A stretch of 16,819 nt of DNA. Origin: Candidatus Cloacimonadota bacterium (GTDB lineage: Bacteria; Hydrothermota; E44-bin80). The stretch is from assembly GCA_004375785.1 (NCBI GenBank), contig SOKM01000097.1, positions 1 to 16,819 of the forward strand, written 5' to 3'. Numbering within the stretch: position 1 is the stretch's first letter; each line of letters opens with the position of its first letter. The notes below the pieces were generated by a model, which saw only the letters and a list, made by a program, of their open reading frames with translations, was not told the DNA's origin and did not search any database. Position numbers and translations under genes: made by a program. Shown here piece by piece: positions 1 through 6,476 of this stretch.

Positions 1-16
1 GAATGGAGGTAAAAGT

Positions 17-409
17 TTGCAAAAAGAGAATTATTATGCAAAGGGGTCAAGAAAAGAATCAGTTGCAAATGTAAGAATCCATGAAGGAAAAGGTAAAATC
101 ATTGTAAATGGTCAATTCTTTCAAGAATATTTCCGCAGATCTGCACTTGAGACAATAGTAATTGAGCCTTTCAGAATAACAGAAATGCTTGGAAAAATTG
201 ACGTCATTGCAAAAGTTAAAGGTGGCGGAAAGAGTGGTCAAGCAAGTGCCTTAAAACTCGGAATAGCAAGAGCACTGACTAAATACGATGCAGACTTAAG
301 AAAATCATTAAGGGCAGCTGGCCTTTTAACAAGAGATTCCAGAAAAGTGGAAAGAAAAAAATATGGAAAGGTAAAAGCAAGAAAAAGATTCCAATTTTCT
401 AAACGATAA
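17..409 (+). CDS. rpsI: 30S ribosomal protein S9
   Basis: This is the small-subunit protein S9, whose C-terminal tail reaches towards the P-site tRNA in the ribosome. The 130-residue product has the usual family length and is complete. It opens with the typical N-terminal stretch (YYAKGSRKESVANVRI), continues with the GGGKSGQASALKLGIARAL block around residues 69-88, and ends in the basic KKYGKVKARKRFQFSKR tail with the family's terminal S-K-R. The start is TTG, chosen because a GGAGGT ribosome binding site at 5-10 sits just upstream and no in-frame ATG lies at the right place. In most bacteria rplM (L13) precedes rpsI, so it probably lies just left of the window. The call is secure. Confidence 0.97.
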   Translation: MQKENYYAKGSRKESVANVRIHEGKGKIIVNGQFFQEYFRRSALETIVIEPFRITEMLGKIDVIAKVKGGGKSGQASALKLGIARALTKYDADLRKSLRAAGLLTRDSRKVERKKYGKVKARKRFQFSKR

Positions 410-510
410 AAACTATTTCACACATTCTCGGATCAGAAGAGGTTCCCTAATATCAGGGCTCTTTCATGAGAAGAAGAGAATGGAGGAGAAAACTAAAAAG
501 GGGGTTTCCC
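410..510 (+). promoter_or_regulatory. rpsB 5' leader with hairpin
   Basis: This is the untranslated stretch between rpsI and the likely rpsB start. It holds a hairpin in which AAGAG (437-441) pairs with CTCTT (459-463) and CCCT (445-448) pairs with AGGG (455-458). A 3-nt bulge (442-444) lies on the 5' side and the loop is 6 nt. CCCT could instead pair with AGGG at 499-502, which is part of the rpsB ribosome binding site, and CTCTT could instead pair with AAGAG at 474-478. S2 is known to repress its own operon through the rpsB leader in Escherichia coli. A comparable role here is inferred; I do not recognise a named RNA family. No U-run follows the hairpin, so it is not a terminator. Confidence 0.45.
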
Positions 511-1497
511 TTGGTTACAATGAAAGATCTTCTTGAAGCAGGTTCACATTTTGGGCACAAAGTAAGTAGATGGAACCCAAAAATGAAAAAGTTTATTTTT
601 GGAGAAAAAAATGGTATCTACATAATCGACCTGCAGAAAACAGTAAAAATGCTTGAACAAGCTTACAACGAAATAGTCGAGCAGACAAGAAATGCAAAAA
701 CTATTCTCTTTGTAGGGACAAAACGCCAATCTCAGGATATAGTCAGAGAAGAAGCAATGAGATGCGGAGCGTTTTATGTTTGCGAAAGGTGGCTTGGCGG
801 AATGCTGACCAACTTCAGAACAATACGAAAAACCATTAATAGACTGAATGATTATGATGAAGAGAAAGAGGCTGGAATATTAAACGGTTTGCACAAAAAA
901 GAAAGGCTTTCTCTTGCACGAAAGATGGATAAAATGGAGAAAATTCTTGGTGGTGTAAAGAAACTTAAATCTCTACCAGACCTATTATATGTGATAGATA
1001 TAAAGAGAGAATATATAGCAGTTCACGAAGCAAACGTTCTTGGAATTCCTGTTATTGCAATTGTGGACACAAATACAGATCCAGATGTCGTAGAAATACC
1101 AATTCCAGCAAACGATGATGCAATCAGGTCAATTAAATTAATCACCTCCATTATCGGTCAAGCAGTTTTTGATGGCAAACAGCTTGCAGAAGCTGAAAAG
1201 AAGGAAAGAGAAGAGGAAGAAGCTGAAAAGAAAGCAGCTGAAAAGAAAGTAACAGAAAAGAAAGTAACAGAAAAGAAAGCAGTGGAGAAGAAGGTCGCAA
1301 AGAAAAAAACGGCAGGGATTAAAGCCGTTGAAAAAAAAGAAGTCCGGAGACTTACCCAAAAGACAAAAGAACCAAGAAAAAAGAAAGAAACCGAAAAACA
1401 AAAAAAAGAATTAAGAACCACCAGAAAAAAAACTCTAAAAGTAGGGCAAAGAGAAGAACGAAAGAAAGAAAAGGTCAAAAAGACTACTCAAGAATAA
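511..1497 (+). CDS. rpsB: 30S ribosomal protein S2 with long Lys/Glu-rich tail
   Basis: This is ribosomal protein S2 of the small subunit. The S2 core is clear: MKDLLEAGSHFGHK at the N terminus, RWNPKMKKFIF, NGIYIIDLQKT, the RWLGGMLTNFRTI motif near residue 93-106, and VIAIVDTNTDP with IPIPANDDAIRSI near 181-208. The frame is open from ATG 466, but TTG 511 is the better start: AAGGGGG at 498-504 lies 6 nt before it, and the product then begins as S2 proteins normally do. ATG 520 is a second possibility, with poorer spacing. The core ends near residue 224 and is followed by about 100 residues dominated by Lys and Glu, including AEKK-type pentapeptide repeats. This makes it about 328 residues, against roughly 230-260 usual. 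The tail is probably disordered and may contact rRNA. Confidence 0.95.
   Translation: MVTMKDLLEAGSHFGHKVSRWNPKMKKFIFGEKNGIYIIDLQKTVKMLEQAYNEIVEQTRNAKTILFVGTKRQSQDIVREEAMRCGAFYVCERWLGGMLTNFRTIRKTINRLNDYDEEKEAGILNGLHKKERLSLARKMDKMEKILGGVKKLKSLPDLLYVIDIKREYIAVHEANVLGIPVIAIVDTNTDPDVVEIPIPANDDAIRSIKLITSIIGQAVFDGKQLAEAEKKEREEEEAEKKAAEKKVTEKKVTEKKAVEKKVAKKKTAGIKAVEKKEVRRLTQKTKEPRKKKETEKQKKELRTTRKKTLKVGQREERKKEKVKKTTQE
1222..1311 (+). repeat. 15-bp tandem repeat coding S2 tail pentapeptides
   Basis: There are six consecutive 15-bp units in the rpsB reading frame (1222-1236, 1237-1251, 1252-1266, 1267-1281, 1282-1296, 1297-1311), encoding AEKKA, AEKKV, TEKKV, TEKKA, VEKKV and AKKKT. The first four are nearly identical at DNA level and the last two are diverged. 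The period is a multiple of three, so gain or loss of a unit would keep the frame. The repeats extend the charged C-terminal tail of S2. Confidence 0.85.
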
Positions 1498-1514
1498 TGG
1501 AAGGAGTCTAAAAT

Positions 1515-2114
1515 ATGACAATTCCTATTGAAAAGATTAGAGAACTAAGGGAAAGAACAGGTGCGGGTGTTCTGAATTGCAAAAAAGCACTTGAGGCTAC
1601 GGACGGAGATATTGTTAAATCTATCGAATATTTAAGAAAACTGGGAATAGCAAAAGCAGAGACTAAACTAATGAGAAAAACTGACGAGGGCATAATTGCA
1701 TCATACATTCATCCCGGAGCTAGACTTGGTGTCCTCGTAGAACTTAATTGTGAAACAGACTTTGTTGCAAAAACGGAAAATTTCAAAAAACTCGCTAAGG
1801 ATATTGCAATGCAAATTGCTGCTACAAACCCCATTTCCATCAGAAGGGAAGATATTGCAAAGGAAATGATAGAAAGAGAGATGACTATTTACAGAACTCA
1901 AGTGGAAAATTCTGGAAAACCTGAATCTGTTATAGATAAGGTTGTTGAAGGTAAACTTAATAAATTTTTTAAAGATTTTTGCCTTTTAGAACAACCTTTT
2001 GTAAAGGATTCCAATATTAACATTGAGGATTACATCAAGAGTTACATTAGTAAACTTGGTGAGAACATAACAATCAAAAGGTTTGCAAGATTCCGTATCG
2101 GAGAAGAGGCATAA
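1515..2114 (+). CDS. tsf: Elongation factor Ts, short form
   Basis: EF-Ts is the guanine nucleotide exchange factor that reloads EF-Tu with GTP. The N-terminal UBA-like domain spans about residues 1-50 and carries LRERTGAGVLNCKKAL. The core contains the ELNCETDFVAK motif (about residues 76-86), the signature that inserts next to the EF-Tu nucleotide site. At 199 residues it is the short type, with one core subdomain as in Thermus-like EF-Ts, rather than the roughly 280-residue enterobacterial type. Short forms of this kind generally act as dimers; that is family knowledge, not seen here. A GGAAGGAG site at 1500-1507 precedes the ATG by 7 nt. It lies 17 bp after rpsB, in the conserved rpsB-tsf pair. 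Confidence 0.96.
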   Translation: MTIPIEKIRELRERTGAGVLNCKKALEATDGDIVKSIEYLRKLGIAKAETKLMRKTDEGIIASYIHPGARLGVLVELNCETDFVAKTENFKKLAKDIAMQIAATNPISIRREDIAKEMIEREMTIYRTQVENSGKPESVIDKVVEGKLNKFFKDFCLLEQPFVKDSNINIEDYIKSYISKLGENITIKRFARFRIGEEA

Positions 2115-2130
2115 TTGGAGTATTATTCAT

Positions 2131-2853
2131 ATGGCCTCAAAGTATAAAAGGGTTCTTCTCAAATTAAGCGGTCAGATTATTGCAGGAAAGAAAGGATTTG
2201 GATTTTTAAAACCTTCCTTACACCATCTACGTGATGAAATCAAGGATGCATATAATCTCAATGTTGAAATCGGAATAGTAGTCGGTGGCGGAAATATTTT
2301 CAGGGGCAAAGAGGCTGTCAGGAATTTTGGAACAGAAAGGGTAAGCGCAGACTACATGGGGATGATTGCAACATTAATAAATGCATTGCTGCTGCAAAAC
2401 ATACTTGAAAAACAAAACCTACCTACACGGGTTATGAGTGCAATAAATGTTGCAGAACTTGCTGAACCCTTCATACGAAGAAAAGCAATAAGACACCTTG
2501 AAAAAAGAAGAATCGTAATATTTGCTTGTGGAACAGGCAACCCATTCTTTACAACAGACACTGCTGCCGTTCTTAGAGCAATAGAGATTGAATCAGAAGC
2601 AATCCTTAAGGGCACAAAGGTAAAAGGAATCTACGACAGGGACCCTGAAAAATTCAAGGGGGCAAAATTTTTAAAAGAATTAACATTTCAAAATGCTATA
2701 GAGAAACGTATAAAAGTAATGGATACCACAGCTTTTTCACTCGCAATGGAAAATAATTTACCAATATTTGTATTTAATATATTAAAAAAAGGCTACCTGC
2801 GCAGGCTATTAACTGGAGAAAATATAGGAACTGTTGTCTCTGAAAATCTATAA
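2131..2853 (+). CDS. pyrH: Uridylate (UMP) kinase
   Basis: This is the bacterial UMP kinase of the amino acid kinase fold, which phosphorylates UMP to UDP and normally acts as a hexamer regulated by GTP and UTP. Visible motifs are the N-terminal KRVLLKLSGQ (family KLSGE, here with Gln in the last place), VGGGNIFRG near 51-59, ADYMGMIATLINAL near 73-86, FACGTGNPFFTTDTAA near 131-146, and KVKGIYDRDP near 163-172. The 240-residue length is normal. The frame is open from ATG 2083 inside tsf, but ATG 2131 has TTGGAG (2115-2120) upstream and gives the family's N terminus, so the 2083 start is rejected. It follows tsf by 16 bp in the classic rpsB-tsf-pyrH-frr order. Confidence 0.96.
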   Translation: MASKYKRVLLKLSGQIIAGKKGFGFLKPSLHHLRDEIKDAYNLNVEIGIVVGGGNIFRGKEAVRNFGTERVSADYMGMIATLINALLLQNILEKQNLPTRVMSAINVAELAEPFIRRKAIRHLEKRRIVIFACGTGNPFFTTDTAAVLRAIEIESEAILKGTKVKGIYDRDPEKFKGAKFLKELTFQNAIEKRIKVMDTTAFSLAMENNLPIFVFNILKKGYLRRLLTGENIGTVVSENL

Positions 2854-2965
2854 AGTATAATTTGTTATTATTTCAAGTTGTATACAAAACCACAGATTTA
2901 ATAAGCTGTGTAATCTAAATAAATCTCTGTAATTAAGTATAATAAATATTATCCAAGGAGGTAGT
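2854..2965 (+). promoter_or_regulatory. pyrH-frr spacer: possible promoter and degenerate repeats
   Basis: This AT-rich spacer contains two exact TATAAT hexamers, at 2856-2861 and 2938-2943. The first has TTGTCT at 2834-2839 upstream with a 16-nt spacer, a fair sigma-70-like pair; the second has no convincing -35. Between them are CACAGATT (2891-2898) and two inverted relatives (2906-2916 and 2921-2930), the same word that recurs in the dxr-rseP gap. A 10-bp palindrome, TTGTATACAA, lies at 2878-2887. A strong AAGGAGGT site just before 2966 serves frr. Promoter activity is inferred and uncertain in such AT-rich DNA. Confidence 0.35.
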
Positions 2966-3526
2966 ATGAATATAAATGAAATTAAAAAAAAGGCTCGTGA
3001 TAAGATGAAAAAAAGTGTTGATGCTGTGAGAAATGAAATCGTAAGGATACGAACGGGAAAAGCCACAACTGTACTATTAGAGGGAATAAAGGTGGAATGT
3101 TACGGTTCAAAAGTGCCCCTGAAACAGATTGCAAATATTGGTGTTCCAGAAGCGAGATTACTTTTAATTCAACCCTGGGATAAAAACCTGCTTTCAGAAA
3201 TTGAAAAAGCAATCTTTCAGTCAGATCTTGGGCTAACTCCAAACAATGATGGAAAGGTTATCAGGTTACCTATCCCTCCATTAACAGAGGAGAGAAGGAA
3301 AGAACTCGTTAAACTCGTCAAAAAACTTGGAGAGGATGGAAAGATTGCAATTCGAAATGTACGAAGGGAATGCAACGATGAACTCAAAAAGGGAGAAAAA
3401 TCAGGAGAGTTTTCTGAAGACGAAACACAAAGAGGAATGAAAAAAATTCAAGATATCACGGATGAATATATAGAAAAGATAAATCTAATTATAGTAGAAA
3501 AAGAAAAAGAAATCTTGGAAATATAG
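2966..3526 (+). CDS. frr: Ribosome recycling factor
   Basis: RRF works with EF-G to split post-termination ribosomes so that subunits can be reused. The 186-residue product has standard length and is recognisable throughout: VRNEIVRIRTGKAT near 21-34, the domain II region with YGSKVPLKQIANIGVPEARLLLIQPWD near 46-72, IPPLTEERRKELVKLVKKLGEDGKIAIRNVRRE near 107-139, and the closing helix. The domain I long helices are therefore complete. The ATG is set by a near-perfect AAGGAGGT site. It sits between pyrH and uppS as in many bacteria, and only 7 bp separate it from uppS, so the two are probably co-transcribed. Confidence 0.97.
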   Translation: MNINEIKKKARDKMKKSVDAVRNEIVRIRTGKATTVLLEGIKVECYGSKVPLKQIANIGVPEARLLLIQPWDKNLLSEIEKAIFQSDLGLTPNNDGKVIRLPIPPLTEERRKELVKLVKKLGEDGKIAIRNVRRECNDELKKGEKSGEFSEDETQRGMKKIQDITDEYIEKINLIIVEKEKEILEI

Positions 3527-3533
3527 ACCATCA

Positions 3534-4262
3534 ATGAAAGAAAATATTCTTTTACGATACCATATAGACCCATCAAAGATTCCAGAACATATTGCAATCA
3601 TAATGGATGGCAATGGAAGATGGGCTGATAAAAGAGGACTTCCGAGAATCCTTGGCCACTATGCAGGTATCGAATCTGTCCGTGCAATAGTGAGAGCTGC
3701 TGCAAAAATAGGAATAAAATTTCTCACTCTTTACACTTTTTCAACGGAAAACTGGACAAGACCCAGAAACGAGGTAAAAGCCCTGATGGGTATGCTGGAG
3801 GAATTATTAAAAACAGAATTAGAGACACTACACAAGAATAATGTTCGAATTAAAACAATTGGCCGTATTGACGAACTTCCACAAAGAGTAAGAAAAGCAC
3901 TTGCCAATTCAATTAAAGTAACATCAGAAAATAGCGGTCTGGTTCTCATTCTTGCTTTGAATTATGGAGGAAGACAGGAGATAGTTGATGCAGTCAAGAA
4001 GATTATTAAAAATAACCGAAAAAGAAAAATATGTGTAGAAACATTCCGACAATATCTTTATGATAGCAAACTCCCTTATCCTGATCTTATCATTAGAACA
4101 AGTGGTGAACTCAGACTGTCCAATTTTCTCATATGGGAAGCCGCTTACAGCGAACTCTGGATTACAAAAACCCTCTGGCCCGATTTTAGAAAAAGGCACC
4201 TCTTGAAAGCAATTGCTCAATACCAGAAGAGAAAAAGAAAATTTGGCGGCATAGATGGCTAA
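3534..4262 (+). CDS. uppS: Undecaprenyl diphosphate synthase (cis-prenyltransferase)
   Basis: This enzyme condenses isopentenyl diphosphate onto farnesyl diphosphate in cis to give the C55 carrier lipid for peptidoglycan and other envelope polymers. Signature residues are present: IMDGNGRWA with catalytic Asp25, GH at 41-42, FSTENW at 69-74, and RTSGELRLSNFLIW at 188-201, which binds the isopentenyl diphosphate phosphates. The 242-residue length is typical. The ATG lies 7 bp after frr with little Shine-Dalgarno sequence, so translational coupling is likely. Its 3' end overlaps cdsA by 8 bp. Its product pathway is fed by dxr two genes downstream. Confidence 0.95.
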   Translation: MKENILLRYHIDPSKIPEHIAIIMDGNGRWADKRGLPRILGHYAGIESVRAIVRAAAKIGIKFLTLYTFSTENWTRPRNEVKALMGMLEELLKTELETLHKNNVRIKTIGRIDELPQRVRKALANSIKVTSENSGLVLILALNYGGRQEIVDAVKKIIKNNRKRKICVETFRQYLYDSKLPYPDLIIRTSGELRLSNFLIWEAAYSELWITKTLWPDFRKRHLLKAIAQYQKRKRKFGGIDG

Positions 4263-5094
4263 AAAAAAGAATATTGTCTATAGATTTAGTACTGCAATTC
4301 CCTTTATTCCAGTTCTAATTATTATTGCATTCAAAGGCGGAATCCATTTTCTTATCCTCATAGAGCTGGCTATCTTTGTTGGAACATTTGAGTTTTATGA
4401 TATTCTCCGTGCAAAGGAGATGAATCCCTATAAAAAGATAGGAGTTACTGTTGCAATAATTCTTGGACTAACTGCATACTTTCAGAGTTATGTCTTCACA
4501 TATTTACTCTTTACACTCCTTGTTATGATGCTTTCAATTTCCGAGCTCTTCAGAAAGGAACTGGACAGGGCAATAAACCATATGGGAACAACAGTATTTG
4601 GAATTCTCTACGTTTCCTGGCTATTCAGCCATCTCATATTCTTAAGGGAACTACCAACAGTTACTGGAAAGCCTTATAACATCGGCGTAAGTTATGTACT
4701 TATCCCTTTTATCATCGTTTGGGGATATGATACAGGAGCATTCTTTATTGGTAAAAAATTCGGTAGAAGAAAACTTCTTGAGAGAATCAGCCCGGCAAAA
4801 ACCTGGGAAGGTGCAATAGGTGGTTTCCTTGCATCACTTGTCTGCCTCTTTGCATATCAGCAGATATTTAACTTACAATACCTTACAAATTTTGATGTTA
4901 TCGTCCTTGCAATTTTTGGTTCATTCCTTGCTCAGGTGGGTGACCTCGTCGAATCCCTTATAAAACGTGATGCAAAGCTCAAGGATTCTGCTAAGCATAT
5001 TCCAGGGCATGGTGGAGTCCTGGACAGATTTGATGGTATCCTCTTCGTAGCCCCCTTTGTATATTATTTCCTCAGATTCTTTGCTGAAAGATAG
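4255..5094 (+). CDS. cdsA: Phosphatidate cytidylyltransferase (CDP-DAG synthase)
   Basis: This integral membrane enzyme makes CDP-diacylglycerol from CTP and phosphatidic acid, the entry to phospholipid synthesis. The sequence shows several hydrophobic segments. It also shows the SPAKTWEGAIGG motif (about residues 179-190) and the family signature near the C terminus, with spaced residues S-L-I-K-R-D, K-D, PGHGG and DRFD (about 234-263). The first basic residues (MAKKKN) precede the first hydrophobic stretch, as expected for an inner-membrane start. The 279-residue length fits. The gene overlaps the end of uppS by 8 bp and ends 1 bp before dxr, which argues for coupled translation of all three. 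Confidence 0.94.
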   Translation: MAKKKNIVYRFSTAIPFIPVLIIIAFKGGIHFLILIELAIFVGTFEFYDILRAKEMNPYKKIGVTVAIILGLTAYFQSYVFTYLLFTLLVMMLSISELFRKELDRAINHMGTTVFGILYVSWLFSHLIFLRELPTVTGKPYNIGVSYVLIPFIIVWGYDTGAFFIGKKFGRRKLLERISPAKTWEGAIGGFLASLVCLFAYQQIFNLQYLTNFDVIVLAIFGSFLAQVGDLVESLIKRDAKLKDSAKHIPGHGGVLDRFDGILFVAPFVYYFLRFFAER

Positions 5095-5095
5095 A

Positions 5096-6244
5096 ATGAA
5101 ACGGGTAGCAGTCCTTGGTTCAACAGGTTCCATAGGTAAAAACGCACTACTGGTAGTAGAAAATCTTGGTAAAGAATTCACTCCAATCGCACTTTCTTGC
5201 TTTAGAAATGTTGAACTTCTCTCACAACAGGCATTACAATTTCGACCCAAGGTTGTTGTTCTCGTAAACCAAGAACATCTCCCTTTTCTTAAAGAAAAAT
5301 TAAAAGGGACAGGAATCAATATTCTTACTGGTAAAGAAGGTCTCTGTGAAATTGCAGAAATGAAGGAAGTAGATTTACTGCTTAATGGGATTATGGGATC
5401 TGCTGGTTTTCCTCCAACTCTTGCAGCAATCAGAAAGGGAAAAAGGGTTGCACTTGCCAATAAAGAAACACTCGTATCTTACGGACAGATTATAATGGAG
5501 GAAACGATTAAAAATAAAGCGGAAATAATCCCTGTTGACAGTGAACACTCGGCAATATTTCAGTGTCTCAATGGAAGAGAAAAAGCAAATGTTAAAAAAA
5601 TAATGCTTACCTCATCCGGTGGGCCATTCAGAAACAGAAAAGACTTAAGTAATGTAACAATCAAAGAGACATTGAATCATCCTGTGTGGAGGATGGGAAA
5701 GAAAATATCAGTTGATTCTGCAACTATGATGAATAAGGCTCTTGAGATTATAGAGGCACATTTTTTGTTCGGAATCCCTCAAGAAAAAATATCCGTGGTG
5801 ATTCATCCTGAGTGTATAATTCATTCTGCGGTGGAATTTGTTGACGGCACAATCATTGCACAACTTTCCAACCCTGATATGACTTTACCAATTCAATATG
5901 CACTCACATATCCTGAGAGGAGACCATCCATTACAAAAACGCTTGACCTAACAGAGATTTCTACTCTTACATTTGAATCGGTTGTACCCACAAGGTTTCC
6001 TGCAGTTTCCCTTGCATATCTTGCCCTTAAAAAGGGAGGAACTACAACTGCAGTTCTGAATGCTTCAAATGAGTTCCTTGTTGATGCCTTCTTAGAGCAA
6101 AAGATATCATTGGATAAAATAACCAAAATTATAAGCGAAGTTATAGATAAACATTCACCAATAAAGGAGCCATCAATCGAAGAGATACAGGAAGCGGAAA
6201 AATGGGCAAAAAAAGAAGCAGAGAAGTATGTTCTAAAAAAATAG
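5096..6244 (+). CDS. dxr: 1-deoxy-D-xylulose 5-phosphate reductoisomerase
   Basis: This is the committed enzyme of the MEP isoprenoid pathway. It rearranges and reduces DXP to 2-C-methylerythritol 4-phosphate with NADPH. The N-terminal nucleotide-binding loop GSTGSIG lies at residues 8-14 and LANKETLV at 120-127. The metal-site motif DSEHSAIFQ lies at 148-156, so Asp148 and Glu150 are likely ligands. SSGGPFR, HPVWRMGKK and SVDSATMMNKALE at 205-217 follow, with Glu217 the third ligand by family alignment. The frame is open from 5057 inside cdsA, but ATG 5096 puts GSTGSIG where the family has it. The product is 382 residues, normal length. It implies that the host uses the MEP route. Confidence 0.96.
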   Translation: MKRVAVLGSTGSIGKNALLVVENLGKEFTPIALSCFRNVELLSQQALQFRPKVVVLVNQEHLPFLKEKLKGTGINILTGKEGLCEIAEMKEVDLLLNGIMGSAGFPPTLAAIRKGKRVALANKETLVSYGQIIMEETIKNKAEIIPVDSEHSAIFQCLNGREKANVKKIMLTSSGGPFRNRKDLSNVTIKETLNHPVWRMGKKISVDSATMMNKALEIIEAHFLFGIPQEKISVVIHPECIIHSAVEFVDGTIIAQLSNPDMTLPIQYALTYPERRPSITKTLDLTEISTLTFESVVPTRFPAVSLAYLALKKGGTTTAVLNASNEFLVDAFLEQKISLDKITKIISEVIDKHSPIKEPSIEEIQEAEKWAKKEAEKYVLKK

Positions 6245-6246
6245 CA

Positions 6247-6290
6247 CACAGATTCGCACTGATTAGAAAGATAATCACAGATTTACAGAT
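6247..6290 (+). repeat. Degenerate CACAGATT-type repeats
   Basis: Within a few bases of the dxr stop there are loosely repeated words: CACAGATT (6247-6254), CACTGATT (6257-6264), CACAGATT (6276-6283) and ACAGAT (6285-6290). The same word appears with inverted copies in the pyrH-frr spacer. Spacing is irregular, so this looks like a decayed dispersed repeat rather than a regular array or protein-binding site. Confidence 0.55.
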
Positions 6291-6308
6291 ATGTATAACC
6301 ATAATGCA

Positions 6309-6340
6309 GACATAAGACATGAGACGTAAGACATCAGACC
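6309..6340 (+). repeat. 7-bp tandem repeat (GACATAA-like)
   Basis: Four 7-bp units, GACATAA, GACATGA, GACGTAA and GACATCA, plus a partial GACC run without gaps through non-coding DNA between dxr and rseP. Each unit differs from the others at one or two positions. The design (four imperfect copies, period 7) matches a 7-bp repeat found later inside the peptidase gene, although the unit sequence differs. Confidence 0.75.
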
Positions 6341-6358
6341 AAGGATTAATTCATTCCT

Positions 6359-6434
6359 GGAGTAGCAGAGCTTGCTCTGCGCTTTTCTGTGCGAAACAAG
6401 CCTTCCTTACGTCAGTCCAAGGTTTCGCTACTCC
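6359..6434 (+). repeat. Palindromic REP/MITE-like element
   Basis: This is a 76-bp element bounded by a perfect 8-bp inverted repeat, GGAGTAGC (6359-6366) and GCTACTCC (6427-6434). Inside are two further perfect inverted repeats. GCAGAGC/GCTCTGC (6365-6371 and 6374-6380) forms a tight hairpin. GCGAAAC/GTTTCGC (6391-6397 and 6422-6428) is helped by CTT/AAG further in. It is visibly richer in G and C than the flanks. It encodes no transposase. It sits in the gap between dxr and rseP and would fold strongly in the transcript. A non-autonomous repeat is the best reading; I cannot see a target-site duplication. Confidence 0.6.
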
Positions 6435-6476
6435 GTACTACATTTTCGTTCTACTCAATTTCTCACATTTGAAACA

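Noticed and set aside
466..510. ATG 466 as the rpsB start
   Set aside because: It adds 15 residues absent from S2 proteins, has no ribosome binding site before it, and overlaps the leader hairpin; TTG 511 has AAGGGGG at good spacing.
1138..1478. Phe/Ser/Leu-rich open frames on the - strand
   Set aside because: They are the complement of the Lys/Glu-rich S2 tail, where AAG/AAA/GAA codons read backwards as Phe, Leu and Ser codons; composition alone explains the openness.
2878..2887. TTGTATACAA palindrome as an operator
   Set aside because: It is a single 10-bp A/T-rich palindrome in an AT-rich gap, easily expected by chance, and no regulator is linked.
4921..5460. 179-codon open frame on the - strand
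   Set aside because: It lies opposite the cdsA end and dxr start, both confidently identified, and its translation shows no recognisable domain or ribosome binding site.
6247..6340. CRISPR array
   Set aside because: Repeat words are 7-8 bp with irregular or no spacers and no cas genes are nearby.
6372..6476. N-terminal extension of RseP by 35 residues
   Set aside because: The extension would be coded by the palindromic element and has no family match; ATG 6477 places the first membrane helix and HEFGH correctly.
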